Shown here piece after piece: positions 42,401 to 50,617 of a DNA stretch of 64,000 nt (position 1 is its first letter; the number at the start of each line of letters is the position of its first letter). The notes under the pieces were generated by a model. The model saw only the letters and a program-made list of their open reading frames with translations, did not search any database and was not told the origin of the DNA. Both the position numbers and the translations under genes were made by a program. This DNA comes from Ascaphus truei (taxonomy: Eukaryota > Chordata > Amphibia > Anura > Ascaphidae): assembly GCA_036426205.1 (NCBI GenBank), contig WSYH01001920.1, positions 1 through 64,000 of the forward strand, in the 5' to 3' direction.

Positions 42401-44099
42401 AATTATTTCTTTATACCATATAAAATTTGTATGCAAAAGAAAATGGTTACAAAAAAGCAGAACATCCCTGTTACATTATAACAGATGCTGGTAACCTTTT
42501 TTCTAAGAGGTTTATATTTGTAGTGCATTAATGCACAAATCGGCTTTCAATTCAATCTTCACAGCAACATGAAAGAGTTCAGTATATTCATATTTTATCT
42601 GCCAACCAGCATAGTAAGTGATGAGGCTTGTCACATACAGATTGTCGTCAAATACGGACAGTTTGCTCACTCTCGTTATAAAAAGTGTACCCCTAACCAT
42701 TTCATTTCACCACAGGCACAACAAAAAGGCCACTAAGCTGAAGCAGATTCACCGTCAACAGTTTGAATTCTTAGACGGGCAGATTATTAACTGTGCGTTC
42801 CCAGGACTAGTGGTCGGAGTGGCTGGCGCAGAGGTTCATGCAGGAATTGAGGTGCTGTTGATGGAAAGGAAATCTGTGGACCCCAACCAGCGTTGGAAAT
42901 ACGTAGCTGAATATAGGTACACTTATGCAGATGCAGGAGGGGAAGTCACTCTTTATCAGTAGGTCCCATCGATAAAATCTTAGGACGCTACATATTTTCT
43001 CTAGCATGTCTTGTGAACTGCCATTGCTTTGGACTTCTAGAGTAGAGCGATCTCCAGGAAATAATTGAATTAGCAGCAATATTACATGACAACGACTAAA
43101 GTGTTTACATCCCGTTAAAAACAGCACAAATTCAGAAACAACGTGTACATTTATTCTCAATCTAAATTCCTCCTGGAGTCTTCGTTTTGCAACTTTTGGT
43201 TGGTTTATAAAAGAATCTGACTTTATGAGATCTCAGATTTAACAGTATTGTAATTTACACCCAGAAGGGGTTCAAGCTCCATTCATTCACGTCCGATTTC
43301 AGTACTTCATCTCCACAAGACTGGCTGATGCTAAAGTTGTGGTCAAGCACTGCATGTATGACAAATACAGTGAACTTAATTATGAGCTTAATTATGCATG
43401 CAAGAATGTTATTGATGGAATTGTTCTTCTAGTCTTCATGTCTAACGGTGCAGTGAGGCTTCAGGTAATATACTTCTTCGCTCGGAGAGATGTGTTCACG
43501 TTCTGATTTTGTCAATTATAAGGTAGCTGAGCTTTCTTCCATACGAAGAATATTTTACACTAATGCTTTGAGAGAACAGATTCCCCTTTTGGGAATAGGA
43601 TTCATTTCCGCAAACTGGTTGCAAAAGCAGCATTATTATAACTTGGCATAACATTTGGCAGATATAAACTGGGATCCTGTTTTACCAACGGCTGCAGTAA
43701 CGCTGATATTCTCCTGGGCAGGACATTTCATTTGGCAAGTGACCCAGATCTGGTACTAGCCATCTCAATGCCTAAGGTGTATCCGGGAGTGAAAGAGGGG
43801 GAAGTGAAATTCCCAGGATGCCCTATTATTCTACAGGTGAGAGTTGCTTTTTCCCACTATTGTTACATAAATGGGCGTTTACATGTGACTTGTTTTATTG
43901 ATATGTTTTTCTTTTTTTTTTATTGTAGAACTATAAAGAGTACATCAATGGGGCTGCCAATCAAAAATGGTGTTATATTCCCAATGTGAAAGTATTGAGT
44001 GGCTTTTATAGTGATGCATTGGACAAAGAAATCACAGCAGCAAATCAAGCAGCCATCTGTACTTTCACTCTTACCAATACTGAGAAAATAAGTCAGCCA
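21330..44099 (+). CDS. DCDC1: DCDC1, doublecortin domain containing 1 (ten internal exons, partial)
   Basis: Spliced coding region 21330-21453, 22568-22743, 23716-23829, 38698-38797, 39214-39349, 40018-40180, 42117-42251, 42716-42916, 43722-43836, 43929-44099: 1435 nt, about 478 residues, open throughout, with every exon phase matching its neighbour. Domain order: QW-containing linker (residues 1-41, WAIKHEGTAKPGQW), DFDWPIQG linker, one doublecortin domain (about 70-185; VRLKVLRNGD...FRQFLERCTLMLNLPSAARR...VYVSCGDQWIDP), an acidic linker, then a ricin-B-like beta-trefoil (about 330-478; QFEFLDGQII, RTFHLASDPDLVLAISM, NGAANQKW). Human DCDC1 binds microtubules and is implicated in dynein-dependent transport of Rab8 vesicles during cytokinesis (family knowledge). 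The intact frame argues for a working gene. Flanking exons on both sides are missing from view. The identity rests on recalled family similarity without alignment, but is strong. Confidence 0.92.
21812..22050. repeat. 16-bp minisatellite in a DCDC1 intron
   Basis: About fifteen copies of TGATGGGAGACCCCAC, with GTGAGACC and CCTAC variants. The repeated TGAGACC/GGGAGACC units lie between two DCDC1 exons. Confidence 0.93.
22568..22743 (+). CDS. DCDC1: DCDC1 exon b: start of doublecortin domain
   Basis: Acceptor TTTTTGTTTGAAAG, donor CA/GTAAGT. Encodes DFDWPIQGSLMPNSPP, then VRLKVLRNGDQ and VGPDMTNMLKK. A second acceptor (AATTCAG, exon start 22589) is in the same frame, but 22568 was chosen because it restores the conserved DFDWPIQ segment. 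Phase 0 in, phase 2 out. Confidence 0.9.
22805..23215 (-). mobile_element. L2-type LINE 3' end
   Basis: TTTATATAGCGCCATTAATG, then CTTCACAGCAGTAATAC, GAGCTTACAATCTAATTG and CAGAGACAGTAGGAGGG match the L2 3' region at 3655-3900 in the same orientation (element on the minus strand). It lies in the intron between exons b and c. Confidence 0.82.
23716..23829 (+). CDS. DCDC1: DCDC1 exon c: charged insert of the doublecortin domain
   Basis: Acceptor TTTTCTCATTTCTTATAG, donor AAAG/GTATTG. It is 114 bp, a multiple of three, with no stop, phase 2 on both sides. It encodes the charged GDVPSANKRTKERGG segment and then VGRIEFRQFLE, which runs directly into RCTLMLNLPSAARR of exon d. Skipping it also keeps the frame open but removes the FxxFL helix typical of doublecortin domains, so inclusion is preferred. 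Confidence 0.8.
23830..24116. other. Intronic DNA left of the palindrome
   Basis: AT-rich, then a short GC-richer stretch with the ACTGACTCCTCCCCCTCCCTG motif that is amplified at 27640-28780. The similarity shows that fragments of the palindrome core also occur just outside it. Confidence 0.55.
24117..24650 (+). mobile_element. Truncated LTR, left palindrome arm
   Basis: Matches the reverse complement of 31859-32392, including TAAGCAGCATAATA, CTGTGTCGGGAAGAAC and GGGGCTTGTCACA at its end. It lacks the outer part that the right-arm LTR retains to 32650. Confidence 0.82.
24930..26530. repeat. 36-bp minisatellite, left arm
   Basis: Dozens of copies of a 36-bp unit containing GGACAAGAGACAGCAAGGCA then TTACCGGGAGGAGAGG. 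Single-base insertions and deletions are frequent, so the long Gln/Arg/Lys-rich open frames (247 and 272 residues) are fortuitous. Confidence 0.93.
26535..27140. repeat. AT-rich palindrome-arm block with GGGCATTA motifs
   Basis: Contains ATCGGCGTATGTTACGCC, a CATAGTATATA-type tract, and AGGGCATTACTGGCCAATAA followed about 90 bp later by its relative AGGGCATTATTGGCC. These may be ends of an unidentified transposon trapped in the arm. The inverted counterpart lies at 29280-29900. Confidence 0.7.
27640..28780. repeat. 34-bp minisatellite at the palindrome centre, inverting at 28254
   Basis: Left of 28254 the units read GGAGTCAGTGCCTGGCTGCAG; right of it they read CTGCAGCCAGGCACTGACTCC, at about 34 bp per unit. 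The 474- and 211-residue Ser/Pro/Cys-rich open frames across it are repeat artefacts. Confidence 0.93.
29280..29900. repeat. AT-rich palindrome-arm block, right copy
   Basis: Reverse complement of 26535-27140, with scattered indels (for example GGCATTATGGCC against GGCATTATTGGCC). Confidence 0.8.
29905..31470. repeat. 36-bp minisatellite, right arm
   Basis: Units TGCCTTGCTGTCTCTTGTCC then CCTCTCCTCCCGGTAA, the inverse of 24930-26530. Copies at 29920-30200 are regular; those at 30200-31300 carry many one-base indels. Confidence 0.93.
31859..32650 (-). repeat. LTR (3' LTR of the minus-strand element)
   Basis: 792 bp. Contains TCTGGGTTCTTCCCGACACA, TTATGCTGCTTAACTCAGGC and GAACTCGGTTCC. It is the near twin of 34457-35232, with indels. 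Confidence 0.85.
33727..34098 (-). CDS. Gag-like protein with two zinc knuckles
   Basis: A 123-residue open frame. It shows KCLFCNARNHEKQC (CX2CX4HX3C, near-canonical) and CWACREVGHMEDVC (CX2CX4HX4C, a canonical retroviral-type zinc knuckle), followed by a basic lysine-rich C-terminus. In retroelements such knuckles bind the element's RNA. Lying between paired LTRs, it is a retrotransposon nucleocapsid rather than a host zinc-finger gene. Upstream frames on the same strand look coiled-coil-like, but frameshifts separate them. Confidence 0.68.
   Translation of the reverse strand: MSCRVSKMADVKCLFCNARNHEKQCPFGHTMLMTDDSYVAPGREPYLQMNLVCWACREVGHMEDVCPKIFKNKTAAKASNALCSASKMLEADTSEVFPVPLISLELIKQKERRRKTVLKSQGK
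34457..35232 (-). repeat. LTR (5' LTR of the minus-strand element)
   Basis: 776 bp. Just beyond its internal edge, the minus strand reads TATGGTGGAGAAGCGTG, a possible primer-binding site. The outer flank is an AT-rich run, so a target duplication cannot be judged. Confidence 0.83.
34955..36317. repeat. Direct tandem duplication, copy 1
   Basis: From mid-LTR (CACCCCGAAACTGG at about 34960) through GTCACAATATATATATATG, the TATAGCCTAGTATATAGAA tract, CAAACACTTCTTCCC-like DNA, TGACCGGACACGCTGGGAAC and GAAGCATGGCTGCAGTC to CTCCCAGGTATCTAAAG at about 36317. The same order recurs in copy 2. No coding is recognised. Confidence 0.85.
36318..37573. repeat. Direct tandem duplication, copy 2
   Basis: Repeats copy 1 from GTGGAGGGGCCGTCCACC to TCTCCCAGGTATCTAAGG. 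It shows many one- to few-base indels and some larger deletions, but few substitutions. That pattern suggests either recent duplication with noisy sequence or an unresolved second haplotype. Confidence 0.85.
37580..37945. repeat. Polypyrimidine tract
   Basis: Almost pure C/T on the + strand (CTCTCCCCCCCTTCTGCCCC-like units). Open frames on either strand are artefacts. Confidence 0.93.
37946..38697. other. Intronic DNA, nothing recognised
   Basis: AT-rich end of the large DCDC1 intron. It finishes with a clear acceptor (TTACGTTTGTTTGCAG). Confidence 0.55.
38698..38797 (+). CDS. DCDC1: DCDC1 exon d: doublecortin domain core
   Basis: Acceptor TTTGTTTGCAG, donor TTG/GTAAGG. Encodes CTLMLNLPSAARRLFDGNG and TEIFRLRDTERDQL, the central doublecortin motif. 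Phase 2 in, phase 0 out. Confidence 0.93.
39214..39349 (+). CDS. DCDC1: DCDC1 exon e: end of doublecortin domain
   Basis: Acceptor TCTATGACAG, donor GAGA/GTAAGT. Encodes VYVSCGDQWIDPQLSAAEH, then KRLLLNNLASDVSVIRNYC. Phase 0 in, phase 1 out. Confidence 0.93.
39425..39819. mobile_element. MITE with GGGGGTGATGTAT ends
   Basis: Left end GGGGGTGATGTATCAAGGC and right inverted end ATACATCTCCCCC. About 395 bp, non-coding, in the intron between exons e and f. The superfamily is not determined. Confidence 0.65.
40018..40180 (+). CDS. DCDC1: DCDC1 exon f: acidic linker
   Basis: Acceptor GATCTTCCCAG, donor TTTCT/GTAAGTAC. Encodes NLVLEVWGDIVVGAKLSVN and an acidic EATEEIIEEKDCDAFL tail. Phase 1 in, phase 2 out. 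Confidence 0.92.
40340..41150 (-). mobile_element. Penelope-like or retrozyme-like repeat with hammerhead motif
   Basis: An AT-rich leader (AAAATATATAAAATATATAT) and a GC-rich part surround a perfect-looking hairpin: 40820-40860 (GGTGCAGGCGCTTCGATTGA) is inverted at 40950-40995. The loop carries a minus-strand hammerhead core. Overall composition resembles the terminal repeats of vertebrate Penelope-like elements. The open frames here (198 and 135 residues) fall across the inverted repeats and are not called as genes. The right end (41060-41130) resembles 190-280 and finishes in GCAG/GTAAGA. Confidence 0.55.
40895..40940 (-). ncRNA. Hammerhead ribozyme-like motif 1
   Basis: On the minus strand, in order: GAACTC (40938-40933, stem I), CTGACGA (40932-40926, catalytic box), a short stem II, GAAA (40912-40909, second box), CGC, GTA (40905-40903, NUH cleavage triplet), GAGTTT (40902-40897, stem I). 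The stem I strands pair over six positions, one of them G-U. All core bases fit the type I consensus. Very short stem III is typical of hammerheads in Penelope-like elements. Self-cleavage is inferred, not shown. Confidence 0.7.
41340..42005 (+). repeat. CR1 3' end followed by expanded (TATGTAAC)n array
   Basis: AGGTTGAACTTCATGGACAT then GTCTTTTTTCAACC is the frog CR1 3' UTR. It runs into about 600 bp of TATGTAAC octamers broken by ATTAC, TGAC and CGTAAC variants. A single TAGTTACATAGTTACATAG at 5190-5210 is the inverse unit. CR1 LINEs end in short octamer repeats, so the array looks like an expanded tail. Confidence 0.8.
42117..42251 (+). CDS. DCDC1: DCDC1 exon g
   Basis: Acceptor TCTTCCTCTCTAG, donor AATGG/GTCAGT. 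Encodes DPHTRSHKKVDALFTN then YSWQQTPPTLEADSLVL. Phase 2 in and out. Confidence 0.9.
42716..42916 (+). CDS. DCDC1: DCDC1 exon h: start of ricin-B-like beta-trefoil
   Basis: Acceptor TTTCACCACAG, donor TATAG/GTACAC. Encodes KLKQIHRQQFEFLDGQIIN, then GAEVHAGIEVLLMERKS and NQRWKYVAEYR, the latter a QxW-type repeat. Phase 2 in and out. Confidence 0.93.
43722..43836 (+). CDS. DCDC1: DCDC1 exon i: beta-trefoil repeat
   Basis: Acceptor CTCCTGGGCAG, donor ACAG/GTGAGA. Encodes TFHLASDPDLVLAISMPKV and GCPIILQ. Joined to exon h it reads AEYR/TFHLASDP, with the arginine codon split across the intron. Confidence 0.93.
43929..44099 (+). CDS. DCDC1: DCDC1 exon j: beta-trefoil repeat
   Basis: Acceptor TTTTTTTATTGTAG, donor GCCA/GTAAGT. 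Encodes NYKEYINGAANQKWCYIPNV, then YSDALDKEITAANQAAIC and NTEKISQP. This is the last DCDC1 exon I can find; the following exon should continue in phase 0. Confidence 0.92.
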
Positions 44100-44289
44100 G
44101 TAAGTAATTCTTTATTTTTATTCTGTCCCAGCTTACTGGACCTCATGCTCCCCTTCTGCGGCACTCTCGCTGTCCTAACCATCAACTCCGCGCTCGCTCC
44201 ACTCAGCGTCTCTAGAGGAAATTTCACCCTCTTGCTGATTTCCTCCAGTACAAATTATAATACAAATGATTTTTTCTTGTATTGTGCTG

Positions 44290-44480
44290 AGTGTACGCAG
44301 TTGTACATAACCTTTTTGCAGGCATGGGTCCCTGTACCATACAGCTTACAATCTATTTTTTTGTGCCCAAGGAGATAAAGTGAGTTATCCCAGGTCACAT
44401 GGAGGTGATACCATGATTTGAACCACTGCTCAGTGTCATTGTGTTTCAGTGTCAGTTTCTTTACTCACTGAGCCTCTCCT
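44290..44480. mobile_element. SINE-like / LINE-tail fragment
   Basis: GCTTACAATCTA...GTGCCCAAGGAGATAAAGTGA...CCAGGTCACATGGAGGTGA...TGAGCC resembles a CORE-type SINE body. Short and diverged. Confidence 0.45.
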
Positions 44481-44579
44481 ATCCTGTTACAACTCAGCGT
44501 TATCATTACAATTACTGTTATTGTAATTATTTATTTATTATATTTATTATTTAATTATTACAGTTATTGTTACAATTAT

Positions 44580-45881
44580 CATTAGTCACAGATCTTACCC
44601 ACAATAATGTTCTCTGTGTTTAACGCGCTCCTTAAGCCTCCTACTAACTTTCTCTCGCCCTCCATCTCTCCTCAAACTTTTGGTGATTACGTCTAAGACA
44701 AGTTGGACTCTTATCAGGTGCCAGAAGATCTCCTCTCTGCCCTTATTCTCTTGCAACCCCCTTCATCTACTCTAGATGTTTTCTCCCCTGTAACAGAGGA
44801 GGTAGTATCTCAGTTACTCTTCTCCTCCACTTGATCTCCTTCCTTCCCATCTCCTCCAACCTGTCACTCCCACTCTGATCCCCGCACTCACCCACATTTT
44901 CAACTCTTCCCTATTGTCTAATATCTTTCCTTCCCCCACTAACCCATCTACTGTAACTATCGTCCTGTGTATCTCCTGCCTTTTGCCTCAACTTCTAGTA
45001 TAGCGTATATCTTCATGCATGCTTTCTTTCCTCGGCATGTTTGCTCTTCACAACCCCCTCCAAGCATGTATCCACACTGGTCACTTTACTGAAACCGCAC
45101 TCACCAAAGTAGCAAACAACCTCAACATTGCTAAATCCCAAGGACATTACTTCTTTCTCATTGTACTCGACCAGTCTGGAGCCCTTGCTACTGTTGACCA
45201 CCCACTTCACCTTCCCCCCATTGATGTTCGGGACACAGCCCTTTCCTTGCTTTCTTCTTACCTCTCTCTGTTACTTTAATATTTCTATTGTAATTCCTCT
45301 TCTTCCTCTGTTAATGTATCTGTTGGTGTACCTCAAGCCGCAGTCCAGGGACCTCTTTCCTTTTCTCTCTATACACTGACCTTACCAACTCATTTGGCTT
45401 CACTTATCACTAACTGTATCTATCCACACTGAACCTCACGGTACAATCCCAGGTCCCCCACTGTCTCATGTCAATCTTATCCTGGATGGCAGCTGGGTGC
45501 CTCTAACGCAATATTTCAAAGACTGAGCTTCTTATAATCCCACCTGAATAAAGCCCAGTTGTGCCCTTTTAAATCACAGTTATTAACACTGCTTTCCATC
45601 CAGCTCGCAAAGTCTGTTCTTCAGTTGTTAAATGTCAGTTCTCTCTTTCGTTCTCCCCTTACTTTACTGCTATTTCTAAATGTTCCCCCTTCTTTCCTCG
45701 TAACATTGTGAAAATATGAGTAACATGTTAATACATGCCCTCATCCTACTACTGTAGCCCTCTCCTTAACTGGCCTCCATACCATTCAGCTTAATATCCT
45801 TCAATCGTTTCAAAATGCTGCTGCAGTGATAACCTCCTTTCAAGAGATCTGCTCACCTCCTGAAAACTCTCTGTTGGTTCT
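44580..45881 (+). mobile_element. L2-type LINE, reverse-transcriptase portion, interrupted by gypsy
   Basis: Decayed + strand L2 pol. The frame at 45085-45210 gives ETALTKVANNLNIAKSQGH and LIVLDQSGALATVDHPLHL, an L2 RT motif (active elements read DLSAAFDTVDH). The sequence breaks at 45881 at CTCTGTTGGTTCT, where the Gmr1-like element begins, and resumes at 51017 (CCATTCCCTGCATTCAC). Many frameshifts. Confidence 0.75.
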
Positions 45882-46358
45882 TGTGAGGATGTCTATAGGG
45901 CATGTAGGAAGATAGGGAGTGAAAGAGTTGAACTCCCTCACTGTTCCAGGCCCAGGGGACCACACCCTAGTTTCCAGGTCTGCTAAAGTGCAGGGATTGT
46001 TCCCAATCAACTCCTGATTCGGACTGGAGGTTACATACTTGAAAACGAGACGTAACTCTCAGTGTATTACTTCCTGGTAAAACATTTTATAAATAAATCA
46101 AAGGGAGGCTGCAGACTCCCTGAGGTCAGTATTTTTTTTGCAACCTGAGATGGAACAGGTTCCGGGAGCTTTTGTCTGGGAAATAGCTCAGACTCCTACT
46201 CTGCACCAGGCTGAATGATGCTTTGTTTGTATGGCAGAGCTGTGCTCTCTTTGTTTTGCTGTTTGGACACTGTTAACATAAGTCTACTGCAACCAGTAGT
46301 CTTTTAAAGAAGTTGGTGTGAATTAGATACTGAGCATAACTAGGAGGCCATTCCATCA
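45882..46358 (+). repeat. 5' LTR of the Gmr1-like element
   Basis: 477 bp, TGTGAGG...TTCCATCA. Longer than the 3' LTR because of internal indels. Followed closely by TATGGTGTTTGAG, a possible primer-binding site. Confidence 0.8.
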
Positions 46359-46618
46359 AATATGGTGTTTGAGGTGGGATTTTACACCCTGTGGTCTATG
46401 TAAGGAACACGCTTGAAGTACCTCTAGAACAGAGGATTTAGTGAAGACCCTAGTGCATGCTACTGCACAGCAACAAACCAACTGCAACAAGAGAATGATG
46501 CACATGTTACTGGTAGTGGTTAAAAGACTGGGAGATTTTTTCCCAAGACTAAGCACTGTGGGCCCTAATAGCATGCAGGAGCATCAGGTCATCAATTCCA
46601 ATGATTTATTTACAATAA

Positions 46619-46882
46619 ATGACTAGAGAGGATGATGTTGAGGCCTACCTTCTTGAATTCAAGAGAACAGTGTTAGGGAGGCTTAGCCTCAGGAACAGGG
46701 GGATGGTGCCTTTTTTGTGTGCTGAAGCTCAAAAGGCCTACCACGTCCTTGATTTAGAAGATGCTGCAGATTATCCTCGTCTGAAGACAGAAATTCCCAT
46801 CAGAATCAGAGTAACTGCAACCGTCCGTGCACCGAGGATTCACACATGGATGTTCCAGAAGGACAAGGCCCCTCGTTCATAA
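46619..46882 (+). pseudogene. Gag (capsid) fragment of the Gmr1-like element
   Basis: An 87-codon open frame with DDVEAYLLEFKRTVLGRL, FLCAEAQKAYHVLDLEDA and YPRLKTEI. This is a capsid-type sequence like those of gypsy elements and related domesticated gag/SCAN proteins. Truncated and followed by degenerate sequence. Confidence 0.72.
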
Positions 46883-47440
46883 ATGTTTGACATTATTAAT
46901 GTGGCACAGATGTGGCTATGGCCACAAATCAACAATCCCCTCCCCCCCCCCCCCAAAAAAACTATAGAGCTACTCGTGTTGGACCAATTTCTATGAGAGT
47001 TAACTGACAATGCTCATGACTCCTATGAAACGTTTGTGGCACTCGCATAATGACACTGTGCCACTAAAAATCTGTCATAGACATGGATGAAGATTGCAGC
47101 CGCAATAGGAGACGAATTCCAATCCTGAAGACCCGTAGTATGGAAGGGTCCGGCAGGTTTTTTTTAGGTGGGGGGGGGGGGGAGATAATGGAAAAGGCTC
47201 TGGGAACAAATTGATGCCCCCTGCTTGGCAGTATGGAGGGAGACAACAGCAAGGAATCTCTCTGGGGGATTCCCAAGGAGTCCCAGTTGAAATCCCAGTT
47301 GGGGGGAAAGCGGAGGAAGGGAATCGGGGACCACCAAAAAACCCATAATATATTTTTCGTGTTATGAGCCCGGTCACATGGCTTGGCCGTGTCCCTACAT
47401 GGACTGTAATTATACTCATTCCTACACGGAAAGACACACA

Positions 47441-47596
47441 TTCCCAATGCTACATCCAATATAACAAAAAATAAACAGTTAAATACCCAACTGTTTGTCT
47501 TCTTATTCATTCACTAAATTACCCTTACTTATGAGAAGACAAACAGTTAAGTGTTTAACTATATATTTTTTGTCATATTGGATGTAACATTGGGAA
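47441..47596. repeat. 156-bp hairpin within the Gmr1 interior
   Basis: Arms TTCCCAATGCTACATCCAAT...AACTGTTTGTCTTCT (47441-47502) and their inverse (47534-47596), with a loop of about 31 bp. It looks like a foldback MITE inserted in the element between gag and integrase. The minus-strand open frames here show no known domain. Confidence 0.75.
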
Positions 47597-48464
47597 TTTA
47601 GCATTGGAATGCACCCAGCCAGAACCAAGTTCCTAGTACCCCTAAGCATAGAAAGAACTGAGCTAAACGGTTTGTTGATTCGGGCTGTAGTGAAAAACAA
47701 GTGCAGGAAGAATTGGTTACCGTGGAAAGAGTTAGAGGCCGAGGCCTGATACTGTATATACTGTATAGAATGTATACATGGTGATATCGATGGGTACACG
47801 TGCTACAGTAGCACTGACTGTGGGCGGGTATTTGCGGTCTTTGCTGGTAGGATATCCTGTGATACTGGATTGGGATTCAGGGTTTTTCATTGAGTTATTA
47901 GAAACCCCTGCTTCACCACTTAAGTCCTAGAGAACTAAAGCAAAGGGGATCCTCTTCAAGGACCCAGAGTTGTTTTAGTTCAGGCCTCGAAAAAACAAAA
48001 GTCAATGGAAATTTGAAAAGAAAGAGGGTGCACCTGAGGTAGTTACGGTTGGTACAGTGCAGGAAACGAAGTACCCCAAATTAATCAAGTACCAGTCACC
48101 CAGGATGTTGGAGGACAGGGAATAGATAACACTCCCTTAGTGGAGGCTGAGATGTTTAACAGCTTCTAAAATGTTCTAGTGGAGCAAAGGAATGACAATT
48201 CCTTGAGCCGGGTATATGATCAGATGGCGGAGGTAAACAAGGAAATAATAAAACCCCAATTAGCAGCCAGTTTCCCTCACTTTGAGTTGCATATCGATCT
48301 CTTATATAGAGTTGATAAAGATGAGCAAACCAAAGATGAACAAATGCAACTATTAGTACTTGTTCCGGAAAGGGGTGTTACGCCTAGCCCATACTCTTCC
48401 ATGTTCAGGTCATTTGGGAAGGGAGAGAAAACATTAGCATGGCTACTGGCACAGTTCTTCTGAC

Positions 48465-49160
48465 GTGGGATTTATAAAGAGGTACCAATTTTCTGTGGTT
48501 TATGCTCAGAGTGCAGGTAATTGCCCCAAAGGGAAAAATGAATGCTCCGTTGGTACCAATTCCAATAGGGGAATCCCTTTTGAAAGGATAGGATTTGACA
48601 TAGTTGGCCCCCTGGAGGAAAGTTCTGCAGGTTATCAGTGCATACTCGTCATAGTAGATTATGCTACCAGATACCCAGAAGCTATTCCTTTGAGAACAAC
48701 CTCTGCTAAGGTTATAGCTACAGAACTGATTAAGTTCTTACCCACGTTTGGATTTCCTACAGAAATTTTAATAGATCAAGGGACACATTTTATGTCCAGG
48801 CTTGTTTGTAAGAGTTCTGTGAGCTGTTAAGATTGAAGTCGATATAAACCTCTGTTTATCATTCACAAACAGACGGGCACATCGATCACTTCACTAAAAC
48901 CCTTAAGAATATGTTAAGGAAGTTTATCTCCACTGATCCACGGCATTGGGATAAACTGCTTTCACCACTTCTCTTTGCTATCCGGGAAGTTCCCCAGTCT
49001 TCCACAGAGTTTTCACCATTCAAATTACTTTATGAAAGACAACAAAGAGGACCTACCAAAAGCACAAAAGACACAGGAGCTGCATTATAATAAAGGGGAC
49101 CTGGTAAGAGAATTTCAGCCAAGAGATAAGGTACTGCGCCTTCTTCCCACTACAGAATAG
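48465..49160 (+). pseudogene. Integrase of the Gmr1-like element
   Basis: The main frame (48465-48830) reads RIGFDIVGPLEESSAGYQC, VIVDYATRYPEAIPLRT and ILIDQGTHF. These give the first two acidic residues of the DDE core. After a frameshift it continues with QTDGHIDHFTKTLKNMLRKF at about 48870, where the third acidic residue is Asp (GHIDHF) where most gypsy elements have Glu. The preceding frame (48179-48463) contributes N-terminal pol sequence. Disrupted by frameshifts. Confidence 0.82.
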
Positions 49161-49574
49161 AAATTGTTGGCAAAATGGCATAGTCCCTTTGAAATAACTC
49201 GAAAAGTAAGGCCTGTAGACTATGAAATATTTTAGCCAGGAAAAAAAGAAAAGGAAAACAGATTTATCATGTAAATCTTATGAAACCCTGGAAGGCTCAA
49301 GAAAATCTGTTTATTTCAATAGGAGGTGTGTTACATTTGGGGCCAAAGGCAGAACCCTTACAAATAGGGGAGAGTATCCAACTAGGGGAAAATCTTTCCT
49401 TAGATCAGAAGTTACAGGCACAAAAGACAGTTTAACAATTCTCTGATGATGTTCTCTCTGTTGCCAGAGAAAACACATCTGATTGCACACCTTGTTGAAA
49501 CTGAACCAGTTAAGAAAGGGAAACAAGATCTTATCATATTCCTGAAAAATGAAGGGCAGTTGTAAAAGCAGAAC

Positions 49575-50110
49575 TGGAAACCATGCTCACATTGGGGGTT
49601 GTAGAAAGGTCACAGAGTGAATGGTGTGGCCCCATTGTATTAGTTCCTAAACCTGATGGATCTACAAGGGTTTGAATTGTTTTTAGAAAAGTAAATGCAA
49701 TTCCTAAATTAGATGTGTACCCCATGCCCTGTTAATGAGTTGTTACAGAGGCTAGGGAAGGCCAATTATATCACAATGTTAGATTTCACTAAGGGGTATT
49801 GGCAGATCCCTTTAACGGAAAAGTCAAAGGAAAAAAATGCTTTTGCCACCCCCTTTGGCTTGTTTCATTTTCGGACCATGCCTTTTTTGGTTTCACAATG
49901 CCCCCGCTACCTTCCAGAGGCTTATGGATCAGGTGTTATTACCCCATAACAGGTGGAAGTAGAAGCGTTGATGGACTGTCCAGTGCCCACAACAAAAAAA
50001 ACAAGTAAGAGCTTTTTTGGGCTTGGCAAGATATTATAGGAAATTTGTACCCAATTCTTCCACTTTCCTTGTCCCACTTACTGACCTGACAAAAAAAAGT
50101 AGCACCCAAC
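49575..50110 (+). pseudogene. Reverse transcriptase of the Gmr1-like element
   Basis: Fragments in several frames: LTLGVVERSQSEWCGPIVLV (about 49590), RKVNAIPKLDVYPMP, GKANYITMLDFTKGYWQIPL and FATPFGLFHFRTMPF. Then comes VPTTKKT near 49985. The YxDD active-site segment between these last blocks appears deleted. Confidence 0.82.
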
Positions 50111-50194
50111 GAGGTTCGGTTGATAATAGTGTGAGGACATGTTTCAGGGAGTGAAGACAATACTGTTCAGAGTCAGTGCTGCAGAGCCCAGGCT

Positions 50195-50590
50195 TTGGGG
50201 AACCTTTTGTTTTACAGACTAATGCCTGAGAAGTAGGTTTAGGGTCCGTCTTGTCCCAAGAGACAAATGGGGAGACATTTCCTCTTCTCTTCTTAACAGT
50301 TACCTACTCAGGTACAGAACAGGCCTACTCAGTGTTAGAGAAAGAATGCTTGGCGGTAAGTGGGCACTGTTGGCACTCAGTTATTACCTCCTGGGTGTCA
50401 CATTTACCCTCATAACAGACCATGCACTCAAATGGCTTCATAGTAGGAAGGACACCAACCCCAGGGTCATGTGTTACCTCGTCCTACAACCCTTCTCTTT
50501 TAGGATCCAGCATAGGGCAGAGAGACTCCATCTCAATGCAGATTTTTTTGTCCCGGGACAGGAAGGATGCGTCCGGTAGCGAGTGTGCGT
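50195..50590 (+). pseudogene. RNase H of the Gmr1-like element
   Basis: YSGTEQAYSVLEKECLAVKW-type sequence at about 50307-50362, then LALSYYLLGVTFTLITDHA and LKWLHSRKDTNPRV. Typical gypsy RNase H end, directly upstream of the purine tract and 3' LTR, with no integrase after it. Confidence 0.82.
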
Positions 50591-50617
50591 GGAGCAACAC
50601 TCTGAGGGCGGGAGGGA

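Noticed and set aside
43264..43465. Open, AG/GT-bounded segment between DCDC1 exons h and i, looking like an extra exon
   Set aside because: Exon h joins exon i directly in phase (AEYR/TFHLASDP) and completes the beta-trefoil repeat. Inserting this segment in the required frame meets a stop. The alternative open frame does not match the flanking phases.
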